A DNA stretch of 11,318 bases, taken from the NCBI GenBank assembly GCA_910592005.1, contig CAJVPP010003560.1, forward strand, positions 1 through 11,318. The letters run 5' to 3'. Below, in pieces: positions 1 through 8,580 of the stretch; position 1 is the first letter of the stretch; every line of letters begins with the position of its first letter. The notes under the pieces are model-generated. The model saw nothing but the letters and a program-made list of their open reading frames with translations, did not search any database and was not told where the DNA came from. This stretch comes from Funneliformis mosseae. Lineage: Eukaryota > Glomeromycota > Glomeromycetes > Glomerales > Glomeraceae. A program made the translations under genes and the position numbers.

Positions 1-227
1 TGTGAGCATTATATGAAAAGTTATTTTTATTTAAATATTTTCATTTAGGTGATGCGTTATTTTTGATCGCCACTGTAAAGACTCAAACTAATAATATCAT
101 AAATCAAACCTTTTTTTTATTTTTTTTTTTTTTTATACAAAGACAAATTTGCACAACAAGATCAGAATTGAAGTAAAAAAAGAAATTCTATAATGTACAT
201 CTTTGGTTTAAAATTTATGACATAAGT
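1..227. other. 3' flank of the Arb2-domain gene
   Basis: On the sense (minus) strand this is A/T-rich sequence after the TAA stop, including a poly-A/poly-T run at about 111-134. A CATTTAG followed by a short open stretch on the plus strand near 50-110 could be the last exon of a convergent gene, but nothing in it is recognisable. Confidence 0.4.
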
Positions 228-2118
228 TTAATTTAACCAACCAGGACCCGCCTCTTCAAATACAATCTTATCATCATCGTCTGAAAAAATTTTATAGGAA
301 TCTTCATTTTTAATCAATATGTCCGCTTCTCGACTTAAAAGTTCCGGATCTTCTTCCAAATCGGATCCAACATCATCACAAATCTCTTTGATCACTCGTT
401 TATCTATGAAGTTAAATATCTCATCAATGACCATGGAAGTTACGTACTCATTCAGTTCGGACCCTGATCCAATTACAAATTCGTTACTATTAGGATTCTT
501 TCATAATCGAAAATAAGGTGAAATCGTTTTGATAATTAATTACCTGATGAGACCGAAATGCAACCGAACCTAGGGTCGATGACTTCTTGACCGATCGGCT
601 GATCGGACATGAGCCAATTTCTACAACGCTATAATTGTTCATCAATGCATTAATGTTCTGTAATTATACAGTACCGCAAGTATAAAGTTTAATTTTTTAC
701 CTCTCGGATCCAAACTTTCATCTTATCGGATTTGACAAAATCAATCGAATGAGTTGATGCGGTAAATTCGACTGCCTTAATCTTATCAAGCAAAGCATCG
801 ACTAGGTTGGGATGGGTTGTTAGTAATGTTTGACAATGATAGTGGTAAACAACTTTGACATAAGTTACATACAGTTATTTTGAATGGCATCAACTGCACA
901 ATGACCTCCATAACTATTTGCGACAACGACTATTTTTTCCGCAGCGGAAGGTCTACACCCGTAGACAGAAATAAAATTGTGAAAGTTAATGCTAAAAGAT
1001 GGATGGTTTACGTACGAACAACACAAAATCCTTACATAACAAAGTTTTTAAATACATAATTCACATGGGCCTCTGGTGATTCACTTCCGGGTATAGTATC
1101 AAACGTAACGCTCGTTTTTGGTAAAATCAACTGTGTTGAATTAGAAAACACAAGTTATCATGACATGATCGATTCAATAAATCCACGACATAGGTTACAA
1201 ACATATGATACGTACTACTCCTTTACCCTTATACCAAAACACTTCATTCGGGTTCGTAATTACGACCGCAAATCCCAATTCCCTGGCGCGTTTTGTGTAG
1301 GTGATCATTGAACCATCCTTTTTTTTTTTGTGAATTGTCACAAATGTTAACGTTAACTAGATTTACCATAATATATAACAAAATGTAAAAAGCACCTAGA
1401 TTCTTTAACGAACCATGACAGAAGAATCCGAGAGCACTCTTCTCGACCAAATGCCAACTCTGTTTTTCATAAGTTATTTTAGATCAAAAAAATGTGAACT
1501 TCAGTTCCGTTATAAAAATCATAGAAATTTGATCAATTTACTTGTGAGATGTTCCAGGGATAAAGATAATCATTTTATCGTTTGTCATATAATCCTGACT
1601 AGATTCAAACGAACTTGATTTTAATAATTATGCCGAAAATGAGTAAATAAAGGTTATATACACGAACTTCACCTTAAAAAAATCTTGCTATGTATATCCT
1701 CTTCTGTCGCACCTAATGGTACCAACGCTTTAATCAATCCACAATCCTTCTGAAGCTTTTCTTCTGCCAACTCACAAAGAATATCTATATTTCATAATTT
1801 TGTGGTAATACCGGTTAACAGGTTTTCCCTTAATCAAACCAATTGCCATTTCGTTATAGCGTACCTATCAACGTGTCGTACAGCCCTTCATTATATTCCC
1901 TGTCTTTTTTCACTTCAAATGTATAAGGTTCACCTGCATTGACCGTCAAAAGGGGATAAATGTAAGAGTCACGTTTGAATTCTTGAAAGAAAAAACCTCC
2001 ACTGAAACTTGCCTTCTAGCGTTCTCAGTCTCCCTTCTTCGTCAATAAAATAGCCAAGTTCTTTCAAGTCGCGCGAATAGGTATTAACGATCTTCTTGGT
2101 TTTTTTCTTTCTAAACAT
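228..2118 (-). CDS. Arb2/FAM172-domain protein, 11 exons, 362 aa
   Basis: Exons, in transcript order on the minus strand: 2118-2013, 1933-1865, 1784-1673, 1598-1542, 1459-1414, 1317-1216, 1130-1036, 952-873, 801-701, 628-544, 463-228. Joined they give 1089 nt, 362 codons plus TAA, with every phase consistent. The protein starts MFRKKKTKK (basic), followed by a GEPYTFEVKKDREYN segment (about 36-50), a hydrophobic strand ending IIFIPGTSH (about 105-114), IWSRR, GFAVVITNPN, GSESPEAH (179-186), a nucleophile-elbow-like ANSYGG (207-212, Ser209), TASTHS (236-241) and an acidic C terminus ending in WLN. This order follows animal FAM172A/ARB2A, as I recall it, end to end. The family has an alpha/beta-hydrolase-like fold. 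Fission yeast Arb2 belongs to the Argonaute siRNA chaperone complex, and FAM172A is linked to AGO2 and co-transcriptional splicing. There is no HDAC domain, so this is not a Clr3/HDA1-type protein. The residue before the elbow Ser is Asn, where animals have His. Start chosen at the first ATG with a good A-rich context. Catalytic activity is unknown. Confidence 0.92.
802..872 (-). other. Intron 8 of the Arb2-domain gene with canonical TACTAAC branch site
   Basis: The donor is T|GTATGT and the acceptor CCTAG|TC, 71 nt apart. A perfect TACTAAC branch-point sequence sits near 825-819, about 17-20 nt before the acceptor. This is the clearest splice signature in the window and supports a fungal spliceosomal architecture for the whole gene. 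Confidence 0.88.
1318..1413 (-). other. Intron 5 of the Arb2-domain gene, acceptor after an A11 run
   Basis: The donor is ATG|GTTCGT. The chosen acceptor AAG|GAT lies directly after eleven A residues, with no pyrimidine tract, and a TTAAC branch-site-like motif lies upstream. An upstream in-frame acceptor (TAG at 1359-1357) would add 13 residues, including four lysines. The shorter form aligns without gaps to the family between the conserved Arg-Arg pair and the GFAVV strand, so I prefer it. Both are possible. Confidence 0.6.
1934..2012 (-). other. GC-AG intron 1 of the Arb2-domain gene
   Basis: The donor reads G|GCAAGT and the acceptor TGCAG|GT, 79 nt apart. Reading through hits an in-frame TGA. 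The GT dinucleotides 4 and 16 nt downstream would leave a phase that meets TGA at once in exon 2. Only the GC donor keeps the frame and gives the conserved LRTLEGEPYTFEV junction. GC-AG introns with a strong AG|GCAAGT donor are a known minor class. Confidence 0.82.
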
Positions 2119-2490
2119 TTTTATTTTTTGTTTTACCTAATTGCTGGAGAGTGAAGCGAAGCCTCTTTATTTTCGTGTTATTATAGTCATTTATGGCAAA
2201 ATCGTGGTGGTTGATGCTCATCATGCATAAGGTAAATTTGTCAGGTGAAGTTGTATTAATTTTTTTTTTTATTTACCCAATTTTCCCGCCTAAAACTAGT
2301 TTATGCATCACTATGCGTTAGACATAAAAATTTCTTGATTCAAATCAGGCCAAACTCACAGCATAAAAGATTTCATAGCAGTATTGTTTTGAAATTTTGT
2401 GGAGGAAAAAAAAAACATTACGGCAGTGAAGATAATCTTCCCGCCAAACGAGTTGAAGTTGTTTGATTTTTTTTTTCATGTTTGTCGTTA

Positions 2491-2510
2491 TTCCACGGAA
2501 TTCCACGGAA
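2491..2510. repeat. Tandem perfect duplication of TTCCACGGAA
   Basis: The 10-mer TTCCACGGAA occurs twice in direct tandem, about 370 bp upstream of the Arb2-domain ATG. Each copy has TTCC/GGAA ends in inverted orientation. It resembles a regulator-binding repeat, but I cannot name a factor. The four-base spacing does not fit a heat-shock element. Confidence 0.5.
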
Positions 2511-2571
2511 ATTTCGGGGTTGCAAAAAAAAAACCCCCGCCAACGATATCAAAGGTGAAAAAAAAAACAAA

Positions 2572-2581
2572 TTACGCGTTA
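2572..2581. promoter_or_regulatory. ACGCGT box (MCB / StuA-response-element-like)
   Basis: ACGCGT lies in a context that satisfies the published StuA response element consensus (A/T)CGCG(T/A)N(A/C) on both strands (ACGCGTTA forward, ACGCGTAA reverse). It is also the MluI cell-cycle box core bound by Mbp1-type APSES factors. It lies about 455 bp upstream of the Arb2-domain start. The site is short, so function is unproven. Confidence 0.35.
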
Positions 2582-2682
2582 ATTTATAAAATAATGTCAA
2601 AACGATGCAATTTAATAAGAACCAAATAAAGGAGTGATAAACCGGATCAAACTCGTCATAATATGATTACAATTGTGAATTT

Positions 2683-2684
<2 letters not shown>

Positions 2685-2722
<38 letters not shown>
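2685..2722. repeat. T12-A26 homopolymer junction
   Basis: Twelve T are followed by 26 A with no interruption, the longest junction of this kind in the window. The T12/A12 part can form a perfect hairpin. Run lengths are prone to sequencing error. Confidence 0.85.
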
Positions 2723-2723
<1 letters not shown>

Positions 2724-3057
2724 ATGGGATCAACGAGGCATTATGTCGTGTCTAGACGATCAAACAGAATCTTACATATTTTCGACAAGATGCATTAAAT
2801 ATTATTTACCTGATAATTTTAAGTTCACCCACCATGATTTCATTATGCTAAAACCTATTTTTGGAAATTAATCATTGTTCCTTTGAAATATTACTTTTTT
2901 TTTTTTTTTTTTTGCGCTAGCTGTTTCTGAATCACGATCATTAAATACTTGATAATCAAAAAAAAAAAAAAGCGCGCATACCAATAAAAATATGATTTTT
3001 TTTACTCTATCTTACAAATTTTATTTGATTTTTTTTTGTGAATTGTTTGTATAATTG

Positions 3058-3107
3058 AAAAAGAAGAAAAAGAAAAAAAAATAGTAGTAGAAAAAGAAAA
3101 AGAAAAA
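3058..3107. repeat. Near-mirror homopurine tract
   Basis: Two blocks of G(A)n repeats flank a TAGTAGTAG core, so the tract reads nearly the same in both directions on one strand. On the sense strand of the nearby StuA-like gene it is U/C-rich. Similar A/G runs continue at about 3365-3470 and 3541-3590. Confidence 0.55.
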
Positions 3108-3680
3108 TGACTATATATAAAAAGAAAGTAGAATACTAAATCAGAGTCATACAACGCGTCTATTACGTTGGTACAAATAATCTAATACTCTTTGAAAAAA
3201 ATGTAAAGAAAAAAAGTTCCCACCCAAATAAAATTTTAAATCCGATATCTCACAAGTTTTTTTTTTTTTTAATATATATTTTGTTTGACTCCATTTTCTC
3301 TTTCCTCTCTCTTATCTTTTTTTTTTTTTTGTCTAAAATAAATCATGAAAGATTCTAAAGTCCATCGAGAGGTAATAAAAAAAAAGAAGTGTTGTTTGAA
3401 ACAGCATAAAAAAAGAAAAAAAAGAAAAAAATATACTAAAGAAGAAAGAAAAAAAAAAGTAAATAGCAGAATAAAGCAAAAATGTTTGTTTGATTTTTTT
3501 TTTTGAATTTTTTTTTGAATTTTTTTTTTTTAAAAAAAAGCTTCAAGAAGCAAAAAGAAAGAAAATAATATGCAAAGAAAAAAAAGGCACACGAGCTATA
3601 CAAATTTATAATTTTTTTGTCTCAATTTTTTTTTTAAAATCCTGTTGATGATAAAAAAAAAAAGGAAAGACCATCCTTAG

Positions 3681-3700
3681 ATTTATATATATATATAAAT
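3681..3700 (-). terminator. Perfect 20-bp TA palindrome after the StuA-like stop (possible 3'-end signal)
   Basis: A perfect palindrome with a repeated TATATA core begins 27 bp after the TAA stop of the StuA-like gene. UAUAUA acts as a 3'-processing efficiency element in yeasts, so it may help define this gene's 3' end. In such AT-rich DNA it could also be incidental. Confidence 0.35.
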
Positions 3701-3726
3701 GCAAAAGAAAAAAACTGACAAAAATC

Positions 3727-6376
3727 TTATTCCCAACCGCCATTACCAGCAAGTTCTTCGTTAGCAGGAGGTTCTTCTCTTCGATATTCGTAACGTCGAG
3801 TGCTAATTGTGTTTGACTCTTCTGCTGGTGTACTAACACCGCTATCAGGTGATGGAGTGTGTAATACGGTACTCTGTTCGAAATAACGGTCCAAACCCTC
3901 GGTGGTTGGCGTTGTCGTTCCAGTAGCAGGACCTCCATTATTGTTGGAAGCCGATGTGTAATGATGTGGACTTCCTTGTGCATTTGTCACCATTTGAAGA
4001 TTACTATTGGTATATCCTTGTGGAGTGGAAGGGTTGGCACCTGGAGTCGCTGGCCCAGTCCCCAAGACTGGCAACTGATATCCAGCTGTGCGTGGCGAAG
4101 ATTGAGCGGATGATGGCGTTGTGGCCTCGGGGAATTGTTCGTATTTTACACGTTTACCGGAATGATTCCATCCAGTAAAGGCTGAATTTCCGGGGGATGA
4201 GTTTGGGCTTACATGCATTGGACTTGGGAAAGATCCTGCGGCCACATTCATAGCAGTGCTGACAGCGATGCTGCTCAATGGAGGTGGAGGGTGCATAGCA
4301 AGTGGTGGACTTGGCTGACTTGAATTATTAACGGAATTGTAATCATCGTTTTCTTCTTCACCGAAGCTACGTTTTTGACCAATAAGTTGAGGTGAACCAC
4401 CTTGAGCGGGACTTCCTCCAACAACATCGGCAGCCGAAACAAGATTATAAAGGCCTTGACCGGATCGTATGTAACCGTTACCGTTACTAGCAGTATTGTC
4501 CTCAGTCTTTACGTGAGTATTATATAAATTTGGGGAGTTAGTACTACTTCGATTAATGGAAACGTCATAAGTAGACGGTGGTGGCGTTGGTCTTTGCTGA
4601 TGATGACCAAAATACCCCGCGTTTTGTGGGATAGCATAAAAACCAGCCGTCGATGAATTCTTGAATTCGGTAGGTGAGAGATTATAACTACTCACCGCCG
4701 GACCCGAAACCACAGTTACTCCTTGCTGTCCTTGAGACTGTCCATTTATCAAGCCATAACTTGTTTCGTACTCCTCTAGGTGAGCTTGTGGATGAGCATT
4801 GTGATTCCTCGTTGGAGGATGAGTTGAATATATCGGTACAGCAGGTGGTGTTGCCACATTAGCGGAACGATCTGGGTAACCTGCATTTGGTGGATATGGT
4901 GCCGAACCATGCTCTTGGCCCTGTGGTGTTGAGGGTGATCCCATTAGATTTCCATTTCCATAAGGGTACCACTGTCGAGTAGTTTCCGAGTATGGAGCTG
5001 CATTGTTAAAATTATTGGCATATGGATGGGTGGGTCTCCATTGTGATGTAGGACCTCCACCTATCGATGGGATTCTTGTGGACATTGGAGGACCATATGA
5101 ATTGTGTAAGAAGATACTGGGATCATCCACGAACAATGGGTAAAGCAATTCACTGATCTTGAATTGGGCCGCAAGAGTCTTTGCGCGTTGAAAAGTAATC
5201 CTATGTTTCATGAAAAAAAAGAAAGAGGGAAGCGTGAGAATGTTTGAAGATTGATCGTAAAGATGAGAATCGCGAGAAAAGAATCTATCAAGATAAAAGG
5301 GGAAAACGCGCTTACCAAACACCTTTAAGATGCATTGCTCCAACTTTGACCACCACTCTTCCTTTCTCGTTCTTTAAGATACCATCACGTTTACCACGTG
5401 ACATGCCGACGACATTTAAAAGTTTTGTTCCATTGATCATATCATTATCTATTTTTTTTTTAAAAAAAAAAACCAAAAAAAAGAGGATCAAACAAGTCAT
5501 GATGATGATCATAAGAAAGACGCGTGATGTAATGTGGGAGGAAGGGAAATAAAGGGAGAAAGGGTTTAGTTTCAGGAATTGTGGAAAGTCCGCGTGATCA
5601 TCATGTTAAAAAAAAAACACGGTACCTTGTCGTCTCGCCACACAGATGCCTCTAGCATCAACTTGATAACACAACGTTCCCTCGTCTTCCCATATGGTTG
5701 TAGTAAGCTTTGGTCTTGGGGCATGACCTGGAGCAATATTTGAAGCCGCAGGGCTGTAACCTACAGCAGGAACAAAAGCGCTTCCACCATTAGCCGATAA
5801 AACCGCGGTACCATTCGCACCATTGAAACCCCACTGGTTTGGCGGCCAAAATGGGTGTGAGGTAGGGTTTGCGAAATGTGTGTGAGGTGGGTAGATCAAG
5901 GTGGTGCTGCCGCTGTTGTCCAAATGAGAAGTAGTCATCATAGTGGAAGGTTCTTGTTGTGAAGAAATGGAGTTCTTTGTCGCAGTAGGAGTTGTCACAG
6001 GAGTAGGGTGTTGCTGTGGAATTTGATTATATGGAGAAAAGGCGGAGTGAGGCAAGGAAGCAGGACTTGTTTGAGTAGCGGTCGAGGTTAATGAACGTGA
6101 ACCAGCGGGTGAGTTTGGGTTGCTGGAGGAGGTATTATTCGAGGTTTGAGTATTTGTCGTCGTGGTGGAGGTAGTGGAGTTCGAAGAGGTAATTCGAGAT
6201 TCGGTTTTATTGCCTGGCGTCGTCGTCGTGTTGTTAGAGAGTGTAGGAGCCGGAGAAGTCGGCGTGGTAGGGTGGTGTTGTTTCGTTTGTTTGTAATGAG
6301 CGCTGGCAGTTGTTAATGCAGTATTGGTGTTAGATGAATCGGTATAAAGCTTATTTGAATTCTGGAAACCAGCCAT
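3727..6376 (-). CDS. stuA: APSES-domain transcription factor, StuA/Efg1 group, 3 exons, 785 aa
   Basis: Exons: 6376-5626, 5448-5316, 5200-3727 (751+133+1474 nt, 785 codons plus TAA). Residues 1-219 are Ser/Thr/Asn-rich low complexity. The APSES DNA-binding domain, about 220-326, opens [19 protein letters not shown], continues [10 protein letters not shown] and MHLKGVW, and ends [11 protein letters not shown]. Family members read almost identically. The C-terminal arm is Pro/Gly/Ser/Asn/Gln-rich with two basic clusters that could be nuclear signals: QKRSFGEEE (570-578) and GKRVKYE (643-649). There are no ankyrin repeats, which argues against Mbp1/Swi6 types. Known members are nuclear regulators of conidiation, hyphal or pseudohyphal growth and development. 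The first ATG is used: TAG lies in frame 27 nt upstream. Its context is weak (T at -3). Symbol given by family; orthology to a specific paralogue is not tested. Confidence 0.94.
5201..5315 (-). other. Intron 2 of the StuA-like gene (115 nt)
   Basis: The donor is TTTG|GTAAGC and the acceptor CATAG|GA, phase 2, with a T-rich stretch before the acceptor. Removing it joins MHLKGVW to ITFQRAKTL as in the family. Confidence 0.9.
5449..5625 (-). other. Intron 1 of the StuA-like gene (177 nt)
   Basis: The donor is AAG|GTACCG and the acceptor AATAG|AT, phase 1. The 3' end is unusual: about 11 T then about 10 A run into the TAG acceptor. The intron carries two CGCGTGAT octamers exactly 70 nt apart (5521-5528 and 5591-5598, plus-strand reading). 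Confidence 0.88.
5520..5527 (+). promoter_or_regulatory. StuA response element-like site in intron 1
   Basis: ACGCGTGA fits (A/T)CGCG(T/A)N(A/C) exactly and contains the ACGCGT core. A sister copy at 5590-5597 reads CCGCGTGA and misses the first position only. CG-rich hexamers are rare in this AT-rich DNA, so a pair inside an intron of a StuA-type gene is suggestive of autoregulation. Confidence 0.4.
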
Positions 6377-6388
6377 AAATGAAAAGTA

Positions 6389-6396
6389 TGTCGCGT
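6389..6396 (-). promoter_or_regulatory. StuA response element-like site 13 nt before the StuA-like ATG
   Basis: On the minus strand ACGCGACA matches the StuA response element consensus exactly. It sits in the leader or proximal promoter, within a cluster of four ACATA(C/G) hexamers (6420-6387, minus strand). Aspergillus stuA is reported to be autoregulated, so a self-binding site is plausible, though unproven. Confidence 0.42.
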
Positions 6397-6605
6397 ATGT
6401 CTATGTAAGCGTCTGTATGTACCGCCAATCTGTTTTTGTATGTTTTTTATATATTTATATATATATATATGTATTTTTTTTTTCAACAACTTGTTTTGGG
6501 ATAAAAGATATTTTTGTTGTTTTCTGGAGTTTCAATGATATTTGGTTGGTTGGTTCAGTTCAGGTAGGCAGGAGGATTTTTGAGGGGTGGCGTGAGAAAA
6601 TTGAA

Positions 6606-6633
6606 TTTTTTTTTTTTTTTTTTTTTTTTTTTT
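6606..6633. repeat. T28 homopolymer
   Basis: This is an uninterrupted run of 28 T, poly-A on the sense strand of the downstream StuA-like gene, about 230 bp before its ATG. Such poly(dA:dT) tracts commonly exclude nucleosomes in fungal promoters. Confidence 0.85.
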
Positions 6634-7194
6634 GTAATAGGATTGGACGGTGTATATGGTAATAATTATAAAAAAAAACTATAGAAGGGAATTATATATA
6701 TAATAAGGGGTTTATAGTAGTTTAAAAAAATATGATATATACCAAAAGTGATAAGACCCGATAGATAAGTTTTCCTGTTCGAGGAGGTTCGATATGGTCT
6801 AGAATACTCTAAATATAAATAAATAATAGAATTCGTTATTATTATTGGAAGTAATAGGTCACAAATATATTTTAAGAAAAAAATATATATATTTCGATAA
6901 AGGCTGCGAGCAAAATAGCTAAATAAGTGAGTTAAGGAAGAGACAAGAATCGGTTTAAGCAGCAACGTAAAATACACACAAGTTTGAACACGTACAACAC
7001 AAACACAAGTAAAATTAAAAAAAAAAAAGTAGATTTGATTTTCCACCGATTTTTTTTTTTTTTTAAAGAGTGACAAGAGTTGAAAAAGAGTAAAGGAACG
7101 AGTGGAAAGGGATATAATAAGATAAAATGGAAGGGAAAATTTTCTTTTTTTTAAAAAAAAACAGAATGATAATTATATATAATAATAATAAATA

Positions 7195-7217
7195 TTATAT
7201 ATATATATATATAATAT
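7195..7217. repeat. TA dinucleotide repeat
   Basis: A TA repeat of about ten units lies in an AAT/ATT-rich context and can fold on itself. It is a probable microsatellite with no other function visible. Confidence 0.7.
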
Positions 7218-8580
7218 AAATCAAAATCAAAAAATCTTTCTATAATAAAAGAATTATTGTGTAGTGCAAAATAATAAACTGTGAACAAACCAAATACAGA
7301 AGATAAGAAAAAAAAATACGTACCGAAAATAGAATGAGGTAGGACCAAAGTCTTGCTGTTCTTTTTTGGGGATGTGTTACTGTTGAAACAGTCTCTTTTG
7401 CTTTTCCCTTTGGTTTGTCTTCAAAAAAAGATTATTGTTCCTTTTGTATTTGAATTATGATTAATTTTCAAGAAGGGATGCTTATTATATAGGGACGAAG
7501 AAAGTTTGATTTGATTATATTATTATTCGGAAAAAAAAAAAAAAAAAGGTTTTGAATATGGGAAATTATAAAATGGTTAATCTTCTTTTAATAATTGGCG
7601 TGTGAAAAGATTTTGATTGTATAATAAAAATTCTATAAGACAGTTTATGGATGATAAAGAAAGAAAGAAAAAAAAAAAAAGATTCGATTTATTTTTTTTT
7701 ATTTTTTTTTTTTTTCCTCTAAGAAATTAGTATGTATGTATATATATTTATAAAATTCTCTTGTGCTTTTGCTCGTCTTTTATAGCAGTAGCGTTCTATA
7801 AGTTCTATTAAGAGGTCTATAAAATTGTAATAGTATACAGGAGAAAGAAAAAAAAAAAAAAAAAAGAAATCAACACGAGATTCTTTGGAATTAAGAGAAT
7901 TAAAAGAAAAAGATTAAATATTATTATTATCAAACAAGAATTGAAAAGAAAAGAATTTTGGTTTTTTTTTTTTTTTGTAAAAAAGAGAAGAATAATCTTT
8001 CTTTTTGGCAGACAAAAGCGTTTTTCGTTCTTTTGCCTGTGTATTTATTAATTTTTTTTAAATAAAATATATTTTTGATTCGATTGAAGAAAATAGCCCG
8101 GGTAACAGAGGGAACGAATATATATATATAAATGTAAAATTATATTCACCAGTATTCTGTACAATATTTTTTTATGTATAGAGAAAAGAAAAGAAGGGGG
8201 TTTGGAAAAGGAGATGCAAGAAAGTCTATAATTTATATTCTACGAAAGGGATGTGTTGACAAAGAGGTGTCGCCAATAAAATAATTATATAATGTAATGT
8301 AATATATTTGGTTATTATTTATGTTTGTTTATAATGTGGTTACTTCAACAATATATTAAAAATTAGAGTAGGAGAGTTAGAGTAATCAAAAGAAATAAAA
8401 GAAATATAAAAAAAGTAAAATATTGGGAAAAAGCTGGAGAAAAAAAAAGGGGTTAAAAGTGAACCGATTTAATATAATAATTAAATTATGTTATAAATAA
8501 AAGATTTTTTTTTTTTGAACCAACAAATGATTTCAACATAATTTGCAAGAAGGAGTTTCATATAAGAAGGAGGTTATTTT

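Larger units (their letters stand above)
2119..3726. other. Intergenic region: Arb2 promoter side plus 3' flank of the StuA-like gene
   Basis: About 1.6 kb without a credible gene. 2119-2640 has mixed composition and is the likely promoter of the Arb2-domain gene. It holds a tandem 10-mer and an ACGCGT box. 2640-3726 is dominated by A/T homopolymers, T(n)A(n) palindromes and, on the sense strand, U/C-rich runs that probably belong to the 3' UTR or downstream flank of the StuA-like gene. Short open frames here are Lys/Phe/Asn runs made by homopolymers. Confidence 0.6.
5107..5719 (-). other. Segment encoding the APSES DNA-binding domain, split by two introns
   Basis: The domain is encoded by the last part of exon 1, all of exon 2 (133 nt) and the first part of exon 3. 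The intron 1 junction falls inside an Asp codon (residue 251) just before NDMING, and the intron 2 junction inside the Trp codon of GVW (residue 295). Both restore residues expected from the family, which independently confirms the splice sites. Confidence 0.92.
6377..8500. other. Long AT-rich upstream region of the StuA-like gene
   Basis: No credible gene. Content: A/T homopolymers (T28 at 6606-6633), TA repeats (about 7195-7217), and purine-rich plus-strand runs (about 7655-7680, 7843-7866). StuA-type genes in other fungi have long leaders and complex promoters, so promoter and 5' UTR probably lie here. No transcription start can be fixed from sequence. Short open frames are Phe/Lys/Ile/Tyr-rich by composition. 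Confidence 0.6.

Noticed and set aside
50..110. Possible terminal exon of a convergent plus-strand gene after CATTTAG
   Set aside because: The open stretch is short, runs into a poly-T tract, and matches nothing recognisable; the upstream part lies outside the window.
2399..2629. Plus-strand open frame of 76 codons
   Set aside because: Rich in Lys/Phe from A and T runs; no family signature and no supporting exon structure.
3606..3983. Minus-strand frame overlapping the end of the StuA-like gene
   Set aside because: Out of frame with the well-supported StuA-like exon 3; its tail is homopolymer-coded Phe/Lys.
3727..6376. Mbp1/Swi4-type cell-cycle factor as identity of the APSES gene
   Set aside because: No ankyrin repeats in the 459-residue C-terminal arm, and the domain sequence ([18 protein letters not shown]) is of the StuA/Efg1 type.
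6666..7076. Minus-strand open frame of 136 codons upstream of the StuA-like gene
   Set aside because: Ile/Tyr/Phe/Leu-rich composition explained by AT bias; no recognisable domain and no strong start context.
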